A stretch of 64,000 nt of DNA from Periplaneta americana (GCF_040183065.1 NC_091132.1:159500102-159564101), one strand, 5' to 3'; numbered from the stretch's first letter, positions 10,700 through 21,835 are shown. Translations and numbers: made by a program. Notes: generated by a model from the sequence alone, not told the origin.

Positions 10700-11990
10700 T
10701 GTCACTCTCAATGTTTTTTATAGAACTGAAGACTGTGGTCCCAGTCTCTTCCAAAGTGTTTTCGAAACAAGATTTTGAGATCATTAATTTTTTTAACTTT
10801 TACTGGGATACTTATTCTTAACATTGATTATGGTAGCCAAATACCATTGCGATAATGTGGTTCCCCATGCACTAATAGTACATTTTCTTTTGAACGAGTG
10901 GTAATAACCCGTTTTGAAAAATTGAATTTGAAGTGCCATTCCCGAGGTGTTTTAATGTTTTCACTAACTATTGATTTCCAGTTATAAACTGGGTAGTCAA
11001 ATCCCAACTTACTGACTGTACCAAATCTTTCAAATACTTCAATATATTCTTGTGGTTGTATTGTTGTAACGGTCTTTTTCAACTGTTTCTCAGTATTTCC
11101 AAAATATCCCATTCAGCAGTATGAAACTGTGACCAACTATTGGAAAAACCAGTTCCACCTTTGTAATACTTTTCGAAGCACCAGACAACCATTTTAAGCA
11201 CATCCCTATCATAGTTGTGTTCCTATTTTGCTCCCCACACCCATCTGCTAATATTCTAATAGTATTTACATTGGAGTGTATTTCAGTTGAATTTAGTGTG
11301 CAATATACTGCAGATACAATTTCATTAGAACCCTTTGGGTACTCCGTTTAATTCCACGTATGATTATTCACAGTTGATGAATTTAACTGCCCATCAGTGT
11401 TGCCAACACATAAATTGTATCCCCGTCAGTGTAATACCTACAAATCCGTCGGAATTGAAAAAAAGACCTACCATATATATACATAAATTAAAGCAAATAT
11501 TAACGAAATTTCCTCACCAATCTTGATTAAAATAATAATAATTCATCCACATCATCTGCTTCTAGTTCTGCAGTTGATGTGCTGGGTGAGTCTACGCTAC
11601 CCCAAAAATTAAACAATTAAAAACGACAGCAGCTAAAAAAGTCAAAATAGAATGCAAATCGTAATTTCCGCCATAAAATACGTTACCCGTCAAACCCATT
11701 CTTTTCCCATCCGCTACATTCAAATTCCGTCAGTTTTGACGGAATTCCCGTCCAGTTGGCAACACTGCTACCCATGTAATGACCCCTGAACTACTATAAA
11801 ATGGTACACATTGATCTGTCTGGAATAATAAACTGCGTGACCTTGTAGTTTCGGCAAAACTAAATTTTTCTGGCAATCATAGCTGTAGACCAAGATGTCT
11901 GGATGTTTTTTCTTAAGTATCCTGAAAAATGCGTTGCCTTGTAACTTATGCACACGATATTCTACCATGACTGAATTTTTTGTGGTCACA
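10700..11990 (-). pseudogene. Broken DUF7869-like transposon gene, copy 1 (interrupted by a MITE)
   Basis: Minus-strand frames carry, in order, a segment at 11768-11989 (PDILVYSYDCQKNLVLPKLQ, then AVYYSRQINVYHF), a segment at 11110-11345 (SNEIVSAVYCTLNST, ILADGCGEQNRNT, VELVFPIVGHSF) and a segment at 10828-11112 (YFGNTEKQLKK, then REWHFKF). This order and the D-G-C-G-x-Q-N-(R/K)-N signature match a large insect protein family that I know as DUF7869-containing, associated with mobile DNA. A second copy, between terminal inverted repeats, is at 35396-36870. The gene is broken in several places and split by the MITE at 11395-11767. The biochemical role is not established; an integrase/transposase-like role is my inference. 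Confidence 0.7.
11395..11767. mobile_element. hAT-like MITE (373 bp) with 8-base target duplication
   Basis: Ends are CAGTGTTGCCAAC at left and its reverse complement GTTGGCAACACTG at right. Flanks CTGCCCAT and CTACCCAT form an 8-base target duplication with one mismatch. It has no coding capacity. It sits inside the broken DUF7869-like gene, so it inserted after that gene arrived. Confidence 0.85.
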
Positions 11991-12283
11991 TTACTTTCAG
12001 CCGAGGTAAAAATAGTTATTTATCTAATTATACATGCTAGAAATCTAATTTTTTGCACAGAAAGTCTACTTGACACTAAAAGTGGCTTTGAAAAATTTGA
12101 ACTCAATATCCCAAATAGTTTTCCAGATTTTTTTTCTTTAAATTTTCCAACAAAATGTCACAAAATTGAAATGTATCTTCTCAAACAAAAAATTAATTTA
12201 ATGCTCTAATTTTCTTTCCATTCTCTAGTACGTCATGAATAAAATGTCCGATGGAATTTTGAACATCTTTTTTAGTACTCGAG

Positions 12284-12323
<40 letters not shown>

Positions 12324-12660
12324 GGTCAAAATTTTTTTTTTTTTTTTTTGTAAATGAAGTTCTGCCCTGACAAAAAAATTCCATCGGTCATTTTGAGAAA
12401 CATATTTTAGAGAATACTGTATAAAATTTCAGAGCCCTAGCTCTCATATTGTGAGAGGAGATACACTTTGAATGACAAAATTATCAAAATATTGCAACCG
12501 AGAAAAAAACATGTTTAAAATTTTGCATGGTATGTCTATAAGAAAAGACACATATTCACTGTACCTGTACTTTTAGAAGTGCCCAGCTTTATACGATAGT
12601 CCATCCCTCTTCTTGGCAGCATTTTCGGCCCTTATCTTCGCCATTTTCACTGCCTGTCGT
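11991..12660. other. No gene; A/T homopolymers and a 20-base inverted repeat
   Basis: An A run of about 37 bases (12283-12320) is followed closely by a T run of about 18 (12331-12349). Both are enclosed by an inverted repeat containing CCGATGGAATTTT (12241-12261 and 12375-12395). It may be a small MITE whose centre has expanded. Confidence 0.5.
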
Positions 12661-12669
12661 GCCCACTTT

Positions 12670-13187
12670 GCTTTTTCATTTGGTCGCTGAGTTGTGTTTT
12701 CGTGTGTCTGTATATTTCATATTGTTCTAGTGTGTTTAGTTTCTGGCTTTTTGGTTGAATGTGTTGAATTTCCATGTCTGTGTTGGTGTCTCTGTAGGTG
12801 TGGTTAGCATTTGTGGTGTTTTCTGCCTATGTGGAAATGTTTTGTAGTATTTTTTTATGGCTGTGATGTGTTCTTTCGTGTTGGAAATAATCTGCCTGTC
12901 TGACCTATGTAGAAATTGTTGCATTTGAGTTTATATAAGCCTGTGTGGTTGTATTTGTTTGTTTGTGTTTATATTGTTTGTGCGTTGAGATGTTTTCGTA
13001 GAGTATTATGTGTTCTATATGCGATGTTGTAATTTAATAACAGACAACATAATAAGAAAGACAAAACATAATCACAAAATACATAAGAATAAAACAGAAA
13101 CACGAGAGCACAAAAAATACATTACAGTAACATACGAAAACAAAAACACACACAAGATTGCATCCTCAATCAAGAAATTAAATTAGT
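12670..13187 (-). mobile_element. Penelope-like element fragment with inverted 5' part
   Basis: The minus-strand part (12673-13028) reads the linker and the GIY-YIG region of a Penelope-like element (NHTGLYKLKCNN..FYIGQTGR-like) and is truncated after the endonuclease. The plus-strand part (13033-13187) is the segment that lies immediately upstream in the intact element. Comparison with 37611-37771 shows that the two parts are adjacent there, so the copy carries an exact internal inversion like that made by twin priming in LINEs. Confidence 0.75.
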
Positions 13188-13247
13188 ATGCCTGTCTATA
13201 TAACTTCTTAAGCACCATGCCTGCATGAAGCCATTAGCATAGCATTT

Positions 13248-14463
13248 CTAACCAATATGAATCTGTACATGAGTTTTTATACTTGACTTAAGCGAGAAAC
13301 TCTTTCCACAAACATCGCACTTGAATGGTCCCTCACGAGTATGAAGGCGGCAGTGAGACTTAAACTTACTCTGGTCCGAAAAACACTTTCCACAAATATC
13401 GCAAATGAATGACTTCCCGCCAGTATGTAAGCGTTCATGCCGTTTATAGTGGCCGGAATGAGAGAAGCATCTTCCACAAATATCACACTTATATGGCCTT
13501 TGGCCAGTATGAAGTCGACTATGTTTCTTCAAGTTACTCTGATCTGAGAAACACTTTCCACAGACATTGCACAAGAATGGTCTCTCACCAGTATGAAGGC
13601 GGCCATGAGTCCTAAAGTTACTCCTTTGCGAGAAACACTTTCCACAAATATCGCATTTGAATGGCTTCTCGCCCGTGTGCATGCGTTCATGGTTTTTTAA
13701 GTTGCGCGACACAAGGAAACACATTCCACACACGTCGCACTTATATCGCCTCTCGCCAATATGTTGCCGTTGATGGTCTTTTAAATCACATTTATGCGAG
13801 AAACATTTTCCACAAACATAGCATTTAAACGGCTTCTCGCCAGTATGCAGCCGTTCATGGCTTTTTAAGTTACCCGACTGTGAAAAACAATTCCCACAAA
13901 TTTCACACTTAAATGGTTTCTCGCCAGTGTGCAAGCGTTCATGGATTTTCAAGCTACTGGCCAAAGAAAAACTCTTTCCACAAACATTGCACTTGAATGG
14001 TCTCACGCCAGTATGAATACGGCCATGTACATTTAAGTTACTCTGATTAGAGAAACACTTTCCGCAGGTATCGCATTTAAAAGTTTTCTCGTCCTTATGC
14101 CGGCGTTCATGCTTTATTAAGTTACTATGATCAGAAAAACACTTTCCACAGACATCGCATTTAAACGGTTTCTCGCCTGTATGCCGGCGTTCATGCTTTA
14201 TTAAGTTACTGTGATCGGAGAAACACTTTCCGCAGACATTGCAATTGAAAGACTTTTCTGTCCGTGTGAGCTTCACGTCATCACTTCTTAAAATTCCGGT
14301 ATTCCAGAAATTCTTTTCACCAATAGTACATGTGAATCGCTTCTTACCGACATTAGCCGGTAAATTGTTTGCCCACGAAAGAGAATGTTTTGAAATCATG
14401 TGACCTTCATTTGCAAATCCTTCACAATTTGATGATACAGCGCTATCATGGATGTCTGCAAAA
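13248..14463 (-). CDS. Zinc-finger gene 1, terminal exon: twelve C2H2 fingers
   Basis: This exon encodes 404 residues plus the stop. Twelve classical C2H2 fingers (C-x2-C-x12-H-x3-H) run in tandem from about residue 90 of the exon to the C-terminus, joined by TGEKPFKC-type linkers, which marks it as a sequence-specific nuclear DNA- or RNA-binding protein. Linkers are less regular after fingers 2, 6 and 10. The upstream part (FADIHDSAVSSNCEGFANEG) is a non-finger linker. Two acceptors are close together: the one ending at 14464 (GTTAG) keeps frame with exon 3, whereas the stronger-looking TTTTGCAG at 14456 would give an early stop, so I use 14463. With exons 1-3 the predicted protein has 510 residues. 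All fingers have intact Cys and His. Target and biological role are unknown. Confidence 0.9.
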
Positions 14464-14677
14464 CTAACATTAAAATATATTTGTCTACAAGTCACACTGG
14501 ATCAGCATTAGCACAAACAATGTGTGAAAGGAATAACATTTAAACACTAACTGAAAAACAAGTTACAGGATAAGATTCACACTGTATAGAGGATACTTAA
14601 TTTAGAGTACCTATATTAAATGTTACATTACTAATGTACCCTTTTAATGCATGGGAAGTTTTGTTTCACACTATGTA

Positions 14678-14861
14678 CACAGTCTAGTATAATACAGTCA
14701 CAAAGCTTGAGTTGTTGAGGGTACTAGGAACAATAGACTGTGCTAGTACTATTTCGGATTGCCTGTGATGAGGAGATAGTAGCGACCCTAGTGCTTAGTA
14801 ACTATCTATGGGTGCATATTCCCTACGTCTTGAGTTTCGTGACTGTATTTACTAGACTGTG
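14678..14861. mobile_element. TIR element, short copy (184 bp MITE)
   Basis: Inverted ends CACAGTCTAGTATAATACAG (left) and CACAGTCTAGTAAATACAG (right, reverse complement), flanked on both sides by CTATGTA, a probable 7-base target duplication. It is the short form of the element at 1168-2138. It lies in the intron between exons 3 and 4 of zinc-finger gene 1. Confidence 0.8.
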
Positions 14862-14984
14862 CTATGTATCGACTATACTGTCATGTTCAGACTCATGTAT
14901 TGGCTATACTGTCATATTCAAACGTATAATATGAATAGAAAAGACGCGAATAAACATGACACGAGTATGAATTTCGCAAAACAC

Positions 14985-15115
14985 ATAGTGACAGAATAAT
15001 AGCAGTTTATAACCCTGGAATGTTTCTGCGGATACACTGAATTGTAAAAGTGCAATTTTAGTTTACTTTTCAAACTAGATAATGGTAGGGAGTTCCAGAG
15101 ATGAGCTGCAGACAA
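14985..15115 (-). mobile_element. LINE C-terminal scrap
   Basis: The minus strand reads AAHLWNSLPLSSLKSKLKL followed by HFYNSVYPQ, the short terminal motif (LWNSLP...K..F) shared by many CR1/L2/Jockey LINEs. Only about 40 codons remain and the stretch abuts the AAT microsatellite at 15121. Confidence 0.5.
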
Positions 15116-15120
15116 TAATA

Positions 15121-15160
<40 letters not shown>
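15121..15160. repeat. (AAT)n microsatellite
   Basis: About 13 uninterrupted AAT units. Confidence 0.95.
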
Positions 15161-15161
<1 letters not shown>

Positions 15162-15693
15162 CCAAGACGAGGTTACTCAGGCCTTTCACACAAAGACAGA
15201 AGCATTATTGCGCAAGGTGAAGAATAACGGATCTAAGGCAGGACTAAAAGTGGCAGTACTAATAACAATGCTTTTAATGGTACCTACTGGTAGTGATTTT
15301 AGTAGGAGTGGGAGTATGAATTTTATTATAACTTATGCCGTGTCAATATCAGAGTATGTTGAGTCTTTCATATCGGTAACAATCTCACACAATACGTCAT
15401 TTCATATACCTTTAAAACGCAGCTCGTCACATAGCTATTCCCCATCTCCAGAATTTTCTGTTGTGTTTTTTCTAATACGCATATATAACATTCTATCTCG
15501 CACTGCCTTCATAACTTCCTCCTTCCATAACTTCCTTTGTCTATACTTTTTCTGTGTCGTCCTGCTGTTTTCCATTCGTGCATGGTTCCTGACTGTCTTT
15601 CCGAAGTAATTCATAGTATAAAAACAAACAATTCGATGCCACAAGAGATAGAAAATTCAGTGTATGACTTGAGGCTTTCCCGGCGTTTGATAT
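15161..15693. other. No gene recognised
   Basis: Intronic sequence of zinc-finger gene 1; the frame at 15082-15609 shows no family features. Confidence 0.4.
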
Positions 15694-16625
15694 AGAATAA
15701 CTCTTCTCGGGTTCACAGCCAGGTGAGTTGGAGATTAGCTTCCAAGCTTTCGACGGCTAGCTCTGCCATCTTCTTCAGGTACGAAGTGATGTGGGACCAC
15801 GTCTAGCGGTATATATGCAAAAGTAGGGCTTCCCACTGCGGGCCAATCAGGAGCTAGTCCCTAGTCCCTGACAGGTTACTGGGACTTAGTTATCAAGGAA
15901 GCCATCGAAATCCAGCTAGATGGCAATAATTTCAACAGAGACGGGGGTCTACAGCTGAGTACGGCATGGAAACCTGCCATCAATACGCTTAGAATCAGGT
16001 TACTGGGACTTAGTTATCAAGGAAGCCATCGAAATCCAGCTAGATGGCAATAATTTCAACAGAGACGGGGGTCTACAGCTGAGTACGGCATGGAAACCTG
16101 CCATCAATATGCTTAGAATCAGGTTACTGGGAGTTAGTTATCAAGGAAGCCATCGAAATCCAGCTAGATGGCAATAATTTCAACAGAGGTGGGGGTCTAC
16201 AGCTGAGTACGGCATGGAAACCTGCCATCAATACGCTTAGAATCAGGTTACTGGGACTTAGTTATCAAGGAAGCCATCGAAATCCAGCTAGATGGCAATA
16301 ATTTCAACAGAGACGGGGTCTACAGCTGAGTACGGCATGGAAACCTGCCATCAATACGCTTAGACCACCATCACACAGTAGACAGTTGGGACCAGCAAGT
16401 AGCTCCTGATTGGCTGCCGTGTCCACCAACCAGAATGCGCCTGGCGGTCGGGACTAGGGACTAGCTCCTGATTGGCCCGCAGCGGGAAGCCCTACTATTG
16501 CATATATACCGGCTAGACGTGGTCCCACATCACTTCGTCCCTGAAGAAGATGGCAGAGCTAGCCGTCGAAAGCTTGGAAGCTAATCTCCAACTCACCTGG
16601 CTGAGAACCCGAGAAGAGTTATTCT
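15694..16625 (+). mobile_element. Penelope-like composite: inverted terminal arms around a C-terminal coding repeat
   Basis: Left arm 15694-15868 and right arm 16450-16625 are inverted copies, about 95% alike by eye (AGAATAACTCTTCTCGGGTT..., CCAATCAGGAGCTAGTCCCT). Between them is the four-fold 124-base tandem repeat at 15872-16365, whose unit encodes YWDLVIKEAIEIQLDG and NRDGGLQLSTAWKPAI, wording I associate with the C-terminus of Penelope-like polyproteins. Penelope-like elements often insert with partial or inverted terminal repeats, which would explain the layout. RT and endonuclease are absent. It lies in an intron of zinc-finger gene 1. Confidence 0.7.
15872..16365 (+). repeat. Tandem repeat, 124-base unit, four copies
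   Basis: Units start at 15872, 15996, 16120 and 16244 with CAGGTTACTGGGA(C/G)TTAG. Only a handful of bases differ between copies, and the fourth is one base shorter. As 124 is not a multiple of three, a protein frame open in one unit shifts in the next. Confidence 0.95.
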
Positions 16626-16704
16626 AGAAAATTCAGGTTAATCGTGCCAATTTTAATGAAGCAATGAAAGAAAGACAACGTGAACTCTAGGATATCACAC
16701 TTAC

Positions 16705-16787
16705 CTATCCGGCAAAATCGCATTCTCCTCTGACGTAACTTCCAGTTTCATCTCGTCCTTCACTGTGCCTAAGTCACACAACTCTTC
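16705..16787 (-). CDS. Zinc-finger gene 1, exon 3
   Basis: An 83-base exon between an acceptor (TTTTTAATTTTAG) and a strong donor (GTAAGTG). It encodes EELCDLGTVKDEMKLEVTSE followed by ENAILPD and two bases of the next codon, and it is open only in the frame set by exons 1 and 2. The segment is acidic and predicted to be unstructured, with two possible sumoylation motifs (VKDE, MKLE). The phase (two bases left over) joins in frame to the finger exon at 14463. No equivalent exon was found for zinc-finger gene 2 between 50.4 and 57.9 kb. Confidence 0.8.
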
Positions 16788-16861
16788 CTAAAATTAAAAA
16801 GCGAACGGACAAGAAAGTTGGTGCAACTTTACAGAAAGAGTGCTTTGATTTTCATGTCTTG

Positions 16862-17244
16862 AGTCTCGTCTCCACTGATAAACTTTTAACATCCTAACAT
16901 GTTAATTGAACATGTTAATGCTAATTTCACTTTGTCTACACTGGTAAACTTGTTACACTTGACTTTGTTTCTGTAGTCCACCATAAACAGTCCACGAGAT
17001 TTTAATATGGGTAGTGTCTTATTTTCAAACCTTGGACAATGGACTCAGATGATGATTTTGCTTTTGTAATTGCCTCTATTGCTTGTTACAAGGCCTTGAA
17101 AAGGAAGAAAATGAGAATGTGGGTGCGGCAATATCTTAGTAAAAGACATAATGCAGAAGATATTCTAAACGAGCTTAAAGTTGAAGATCGATTTGGATTC
17201 AAAAACTTTCTGAGAATTTCAGAACACGATTTTAATATAGTGCT

Positions 17245-17279
<35 letters not shown>

Positions 17280-18103
17280 TCTGTTATATCAAAGAAAGAC
17301 ACACAATTAACAGCAGCCATTTCATCACAATTAAAAAAATTACAGCATGATTAATTGGCTATCACAAAACCTACGACATGATAAATGCTACAGGAGCGGG
17401 TAATATTATATAATTAATATTCTTTCCGAAGTTTTACGAACGTTAATATGCGTCATCAAATACGACCATTACTGACGTCAGCATAGCATTAATGTTTAGT
17501 GTACGACGAGAGTGCGAAAACTCTCTATTGTATTCTCGAGAACAGTTAAATTATAATTCCAGTTCTCTAAAACAGTCGGCCTTCTTTGTTTAGTCTCTAT
17601 ATTCTTTTGCAGGCACATCTCACAAAAAAGTCTTTCCATCAGAGCATTAATAAATTTTATTCTAACGTATTTTCTTTCGTACACTCCATTACTTCGAACA
17701 ACTTACAGCCAACACCAAGGAATATATAAAAATGATCAAGATACGCGCTACAAAATCGGAAGTTAGTTGCTGTTAAGAAAACTGTACGAACTGTGCTGAA
17801 CTGTACCGACGCTGCACGAGCCAGTGAATTGACTTGACATGTGTTCCATTCCTGCTGGAAAACACGCCAACATGTTAAAAGTGTTAACTTCAACATACCC
17901 AGTCAAAATGTTAAGTCAATTGAGACTTGAAATGTCGATTATCAATTTAGTGTTCTGATCAGCTTTCTCCAATCTTTCCTATTTTCTGCCTTCCTTTTTG
18001 TTTCCTCATATGATTCATATATCTTAATGTCGACATACATGTTAAATTCAACATGTTATATTTAACATGTTGTTGTTAAATGTTTATCAGTGGAGACGTG
18101 GCT
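16862..18103 (+). mobile_element. PIF/Harbinger-type element, defective (1.24 kb)
   Basis: Ends share CGTCTCCACTGATAAAC(T/A)TTTAACA as inverted repeats, with TTG/TTA at the flanks as a possible 3-base target site. The frame from 17039 starts MDSDDDFAFVIAS and includes MWVRQYLSKR, LNELKVEDRFGFKNFLRISE, the N-terminal region of Harbinger transposases. After an A run of about 30 bases it continues as ISKKDTQLTAAIS in another frame and then ends, so the DDE core is missing. The palindrome AACATGTT occurs at least five times near the two ends (16896, 16909, 17869, 18050, 18064), perhaps as transposase binding sites. Confidence 0.75.
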
Positions 18104-18106
18104 TTA

Positions 18107-19204
18107 GGTATGCATTTGAATGAATGAAGTCCAAGTAAAAATTTTAGTAACGGAAGATATATATATATATATAGGAGCATATATTTCATGGGGTTCTTCC
18201 GTTTCCAATTCCCAAAAAAATTTGAATTGCTATTGGAAAAATGATCTCTAAGCAAATATGTTAATACCCTGTAGCAAATTTAGTGAAATCTACGTCAGTT
18301 GTATAATATTCAAGGAGATCAGGGAGACTGTGGTTTAACCACAATGTTTAACATGAAATAATGCTTTCCATGAAGCAATCTTTGCTTATTTAAATGACAT
18401 TTTTGGTAGTTTTACTGTACTATTATTTTATATTCCGGTAGATAGGGAGAGTTTTAAGTACATTATTTAATTTTTCCGCATAAGTATTCACTTAAATTTA
18501 ATAGTACTGCCAGGAAAATTAACACTGGGGAACAATTTCACATGACCACTAGCATAAAAGATTGAGAAAAACAACCAGCATGTTTATGGAGCAATTTCTC
18601 TCTAAGCAGGAGAGTGTGTAGCTATAAATTGCTTCAATATTCACTCGATGAACGAGGCTTATGCTGGGTTGCAAGAAAACAGACAGACTTACATGTATTC
18701 CTTCATTAGTTAGTGAACCTTTAAAGTTAGTGGATTGTCGGATTGCAGAAGAGGAATTTAATGGCCTACTAGTTTTTGGATCGTTAACCAAGTATCTTTG
18801 GATTTCACAAGTGAAGCAATAGTACGCAAATGAATAAAAAGTGAACATAGGCTGATGTGAGGCATTGCTTTTATTGTTGTCAAAATTTGCAATAAATATA
18901 GACTAAGACGAACCAGAAAGAAATCAGAGACAGAAGTTTTAGTGAGAGATAAATATGCCTACTTGTTAATAAAAAATAGCACACGTGTGCATTAATTTGT
19001 AGAAAATAAAAAGACAGGCTACAGAGCATATAACCTCGTCATCAGGAGATGAACTAGAGTCTGTAATAAAGAAATATAAATAATAACTTCGCTATTTGAA
19101 GAATTAATGAATAAATGAATAAGTAAATAAATAAGTAATCACATTACCGTACATCGATGGCTAAGAAAAGATATATGTAGCTACAAAAATGGTAATTCAG
19201 TTTA
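18107..19204. other. No gene recognised (intron 2 of zinc-finger gene 1)
   Basis: AT-rich intronic DNA; a short (TA)n tract at about 18159-18173 is the only repeat. Confidence 0.5.
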
Positions 19205-19258
19205 ACTACATTATTATTATTATTATTGTTATTATTATTATTATTAATATTATTATTT
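19205..19258. repeat. (ATT)n microsatellite
   Basis: Imperfect run of ATT units. Confidence 0.9.
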
Positions 19259-19362
19259 AGATTAAATATATTATTGTGTTCACAAAATTGAACAGTGTAC
19301 TCGTAATAATTTGTTCTCAAATAGAAGATCTTGCAAAGCAGAATAGTACATTATGCAACGAG

Positions 19363-19996
19363 CCTATAATGGTAGTAATTAAGACGCGAGTATGTTTGTT
19401 TATGAAACGAGGCAAGCGAGTTTCATAATTTTCATACGAGCGTCTTAATTACCATTATAGGCAAGTTTCATACGAATTTTTATGCTCGACCATATTTCTA
19501 ACTTGAAATTATTGCTAAGTATTCATGTCATGGTTATGTAAGTGAGGAGCGGAACTGACCTTTTAAATTGTGAGATGCGCGCAGATGCGGAAGTATTGAT
19601 TTTTTCCGAGGAACGAATGTCATTGACGTTGATATAATCTAGAGAATAACATGAACATTAATCTTGATATAACCTGAAAATTGATTTAGAATTGAAAAAC
19701 GAGATGATAAATTGAATTTATTTGAATATTATTTACAATTAACGCTAATTATTATAGTAACAGAACATAATCTTCTGCGACAGTATTGGATTTCCAGCCT
19801 CCATGACGTTTCGCTAGTTGTCTTTCGATTGCATATCTGAGAATAATCGATACTTGCGCTTTTATAATGCTACAATGGTGATTTCTCATTGGCTGAACAA
19901 CTGAACTATAATGAATAGGTGTCTTTAATGAGGTGCATTAAAGGGCTACTACCAGGTGTATAATTACTACATTTCGGCATGGTCGAGCATAAAAAT
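19363..19996. mobile_element. Candidate MITE with two inverted-repeat pairs
   Basis: An inner hairpin (CCTATAATGGTAGTAATTAA at 19363 with its partner at 19440-19461) is followed by a wider pair, ATTTTTATGCTCGACCAT at 19476 and its reverse complement at 19979-19996. True ends and target duplication are unclear. It has no coding capacity. Confidence 0.6.
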
Positions 19997-20062
19997 ATAT
20001 AAGATGTTTGTCTATTTAAAAAAAATAATGTCTAAAACAGTTTTTCTTTTATTTACCTGCAA

Positions 20063-21835
20063 ATGTTGTTGTTGTTGTTTTCTAATGCCAGGCGTTTGAC
20101 ATTAAAATCATTTGACCTCTTGCACTCCAATATTTTTCAAAGATATTATCATGACCAGCCACTGAAGCACAGATTTTGAGGTGTTCCGAATCCATTTCTT
20201 GGTTTGAGTTGCACAATGGAAGTTAGGGGACTGATATATTCCAATTCTATGCAGGTGTTTGGCCAAACAATCATGGCCTGTTGCCAATTTAAATGCAGCT
20301 ACAGACGATTTTCGTGGTAAATCGGGAATTAACTGTGGATTTTGATGCAGAGAGTTCCATTTTTTCCCTTGGGATTGTGTTATCAAATTTTGTTTGCTGA
20401 AGTCTAAGTATGTAGATTTAATAAATCTTTTCACAGAGTAATACGTAGATTTAGTAACAGGTCTGTAGGTACCAGTGCTGCCCTTCTTTGCTAAAGCATC
20501 CGCATTCTCGTTTCCCAGGATTCCACAATGGGATGGTATCCATTGGAATACAATTCTTTTATTGAGTGATATTAATTGAGAGAGCATTTTAGTTATTTCT
20601 GCTGTTTGAGATGAAGGTGTGTGTTTAGAGATTATTGATAGAATAGCTGCTTTGGAGTCTGACAATATAACTGCATTCCTAAATTTACTGATGTGGCATA
20701 GAAGATTCCTGAGACTTTCACTTATTGCAATGATTTCCCCATCAAAACTTGTTGTTCCATACCCAAGAGGTCTATAAAGTGAGAAGAGACAGCACGTAAC
20801 ACCTGCACCGGCACCTTGTTCTCTGGAGATCAAGGATCCTTCAGTGTATAAATGAAGCCAGTTTTGTGGAGGGTATCTAATATTAATTGTCTCTAAAGAC
20901 AATTGTTTTAGTATTTCATTGTTTACTTCTGATTTCAGTATTTCTTCTGTTAAATTTAGATTATATTCCATATTTAATAGAGTTAAAGGGTTTGGTTTAA
21001 TTTGTAGGTTTTCTTTTAAATTCGGGATATTGATTTTCTGTTTTAATTCTTGAACAATGGATATGAAACTTTTTTGAGTTTTCAATCTACAGAGAGGACT
21101 GTATGAATGCCAATTGTTTCCTGGTAATCTAATAAGTTTTTCATATTGAATCAGTGCTTTTTCTTCTATTGTCATTTTGATGCTGTTAATATTAGTGAGG
21201 AATCTCATAGAATCTATTGGAGTTGTTTTGATTCCACCAGTAATGAGTCTGAGAGCTTGGTTTTGAACATATTCTATTTCGTTTATGAAAGGTGAAGTAA
21301 TTAAAATTTCTCCGCAGTATGTCAGCACTGGCTGTATAAACATTTTGTATGTAGTGTTCAAAGTATTCCTAGAGCATCCCCATTTCTTTCCTGCTAGTCT
21401 TTTTAGAAGGGAGAATCTTTTACGAGCTTTTTCAGAAATGTATTTCAAATGGTTGCTCCATGTTAACTTACTATCGAAAATAACTCCAAGATATTTGGAT
21501 TCATAAGTCCTAGGAAGGTGTTGGCCATTGTATTGGATATTGAATTCTCTTCTTTTTTACCAAGTGAAAATATTTGGTAGTTACTTTTGCTTAAATTGAG
21601 TGTCATCAAATTTGATGTATTCCATTCATGTAGTTGATTTAGAGCTTTAAGAGCAGAATTTTGAATTTTGTCTCTATGTCTGTAAGATCCAGAAGTCCAC
21701 AAAACTATATCATCTGCAAATAGTGCTGTTTTCACGTTTGATTCCTCTAGGAGGGAGGGTAAGTCATTTATATAAATATTGAATAAAGTTGTGCTGAGGA
21801 CAGCACCCTGAAGTAGACCTCGATATGTTTGTCTG
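20063..21835 (-). mobile_element. I-type LINE, 5'-truncated, with RT end and RNase H
   Basis: On the minus strand the element opens within the RT palm (QTYRGLLQGAVLS, then FNIYINDLPS and LFADDIVLW at 21690-21835), passes a conserved junction (YLGVIFDSKLTWSNHLKYIS) and a long connector, and ends in an RNase H domain (GEIIAISESLR, LSDSKAA, QWIPSHCGILGNENADALAK). Catalytic acidic residues are present except that the first is Glu (LYTEGS) where Asp is usual. One frameshift near 21548 separates the RT from a 446-codon frame (20108-21448). The 3' end is (TTG)n-like on the plus strand. RT plus RNase H points to the I superfamily. It inserted into intron 2 of zinc-finger gene 1. Confidence 0.9.

Noticed and set aside
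12193-12384. Frame with a long phenylalanine run
   Set aside because: It is produced by the A/T homopolymers at 12283-12350.
14918-15115. Possible new small membrane protein on the minus strand
   Set aside because: The first half is a LINE C-terminal motif (LWNSLPLS); the rest is chance hydrophobic sequence.
18549-18848. 99-codon minus-strand frame considered as an extra zinc-finger exon
   Set aside because: No splice sites, no similarity to exons 1-3 and no finger motifs.
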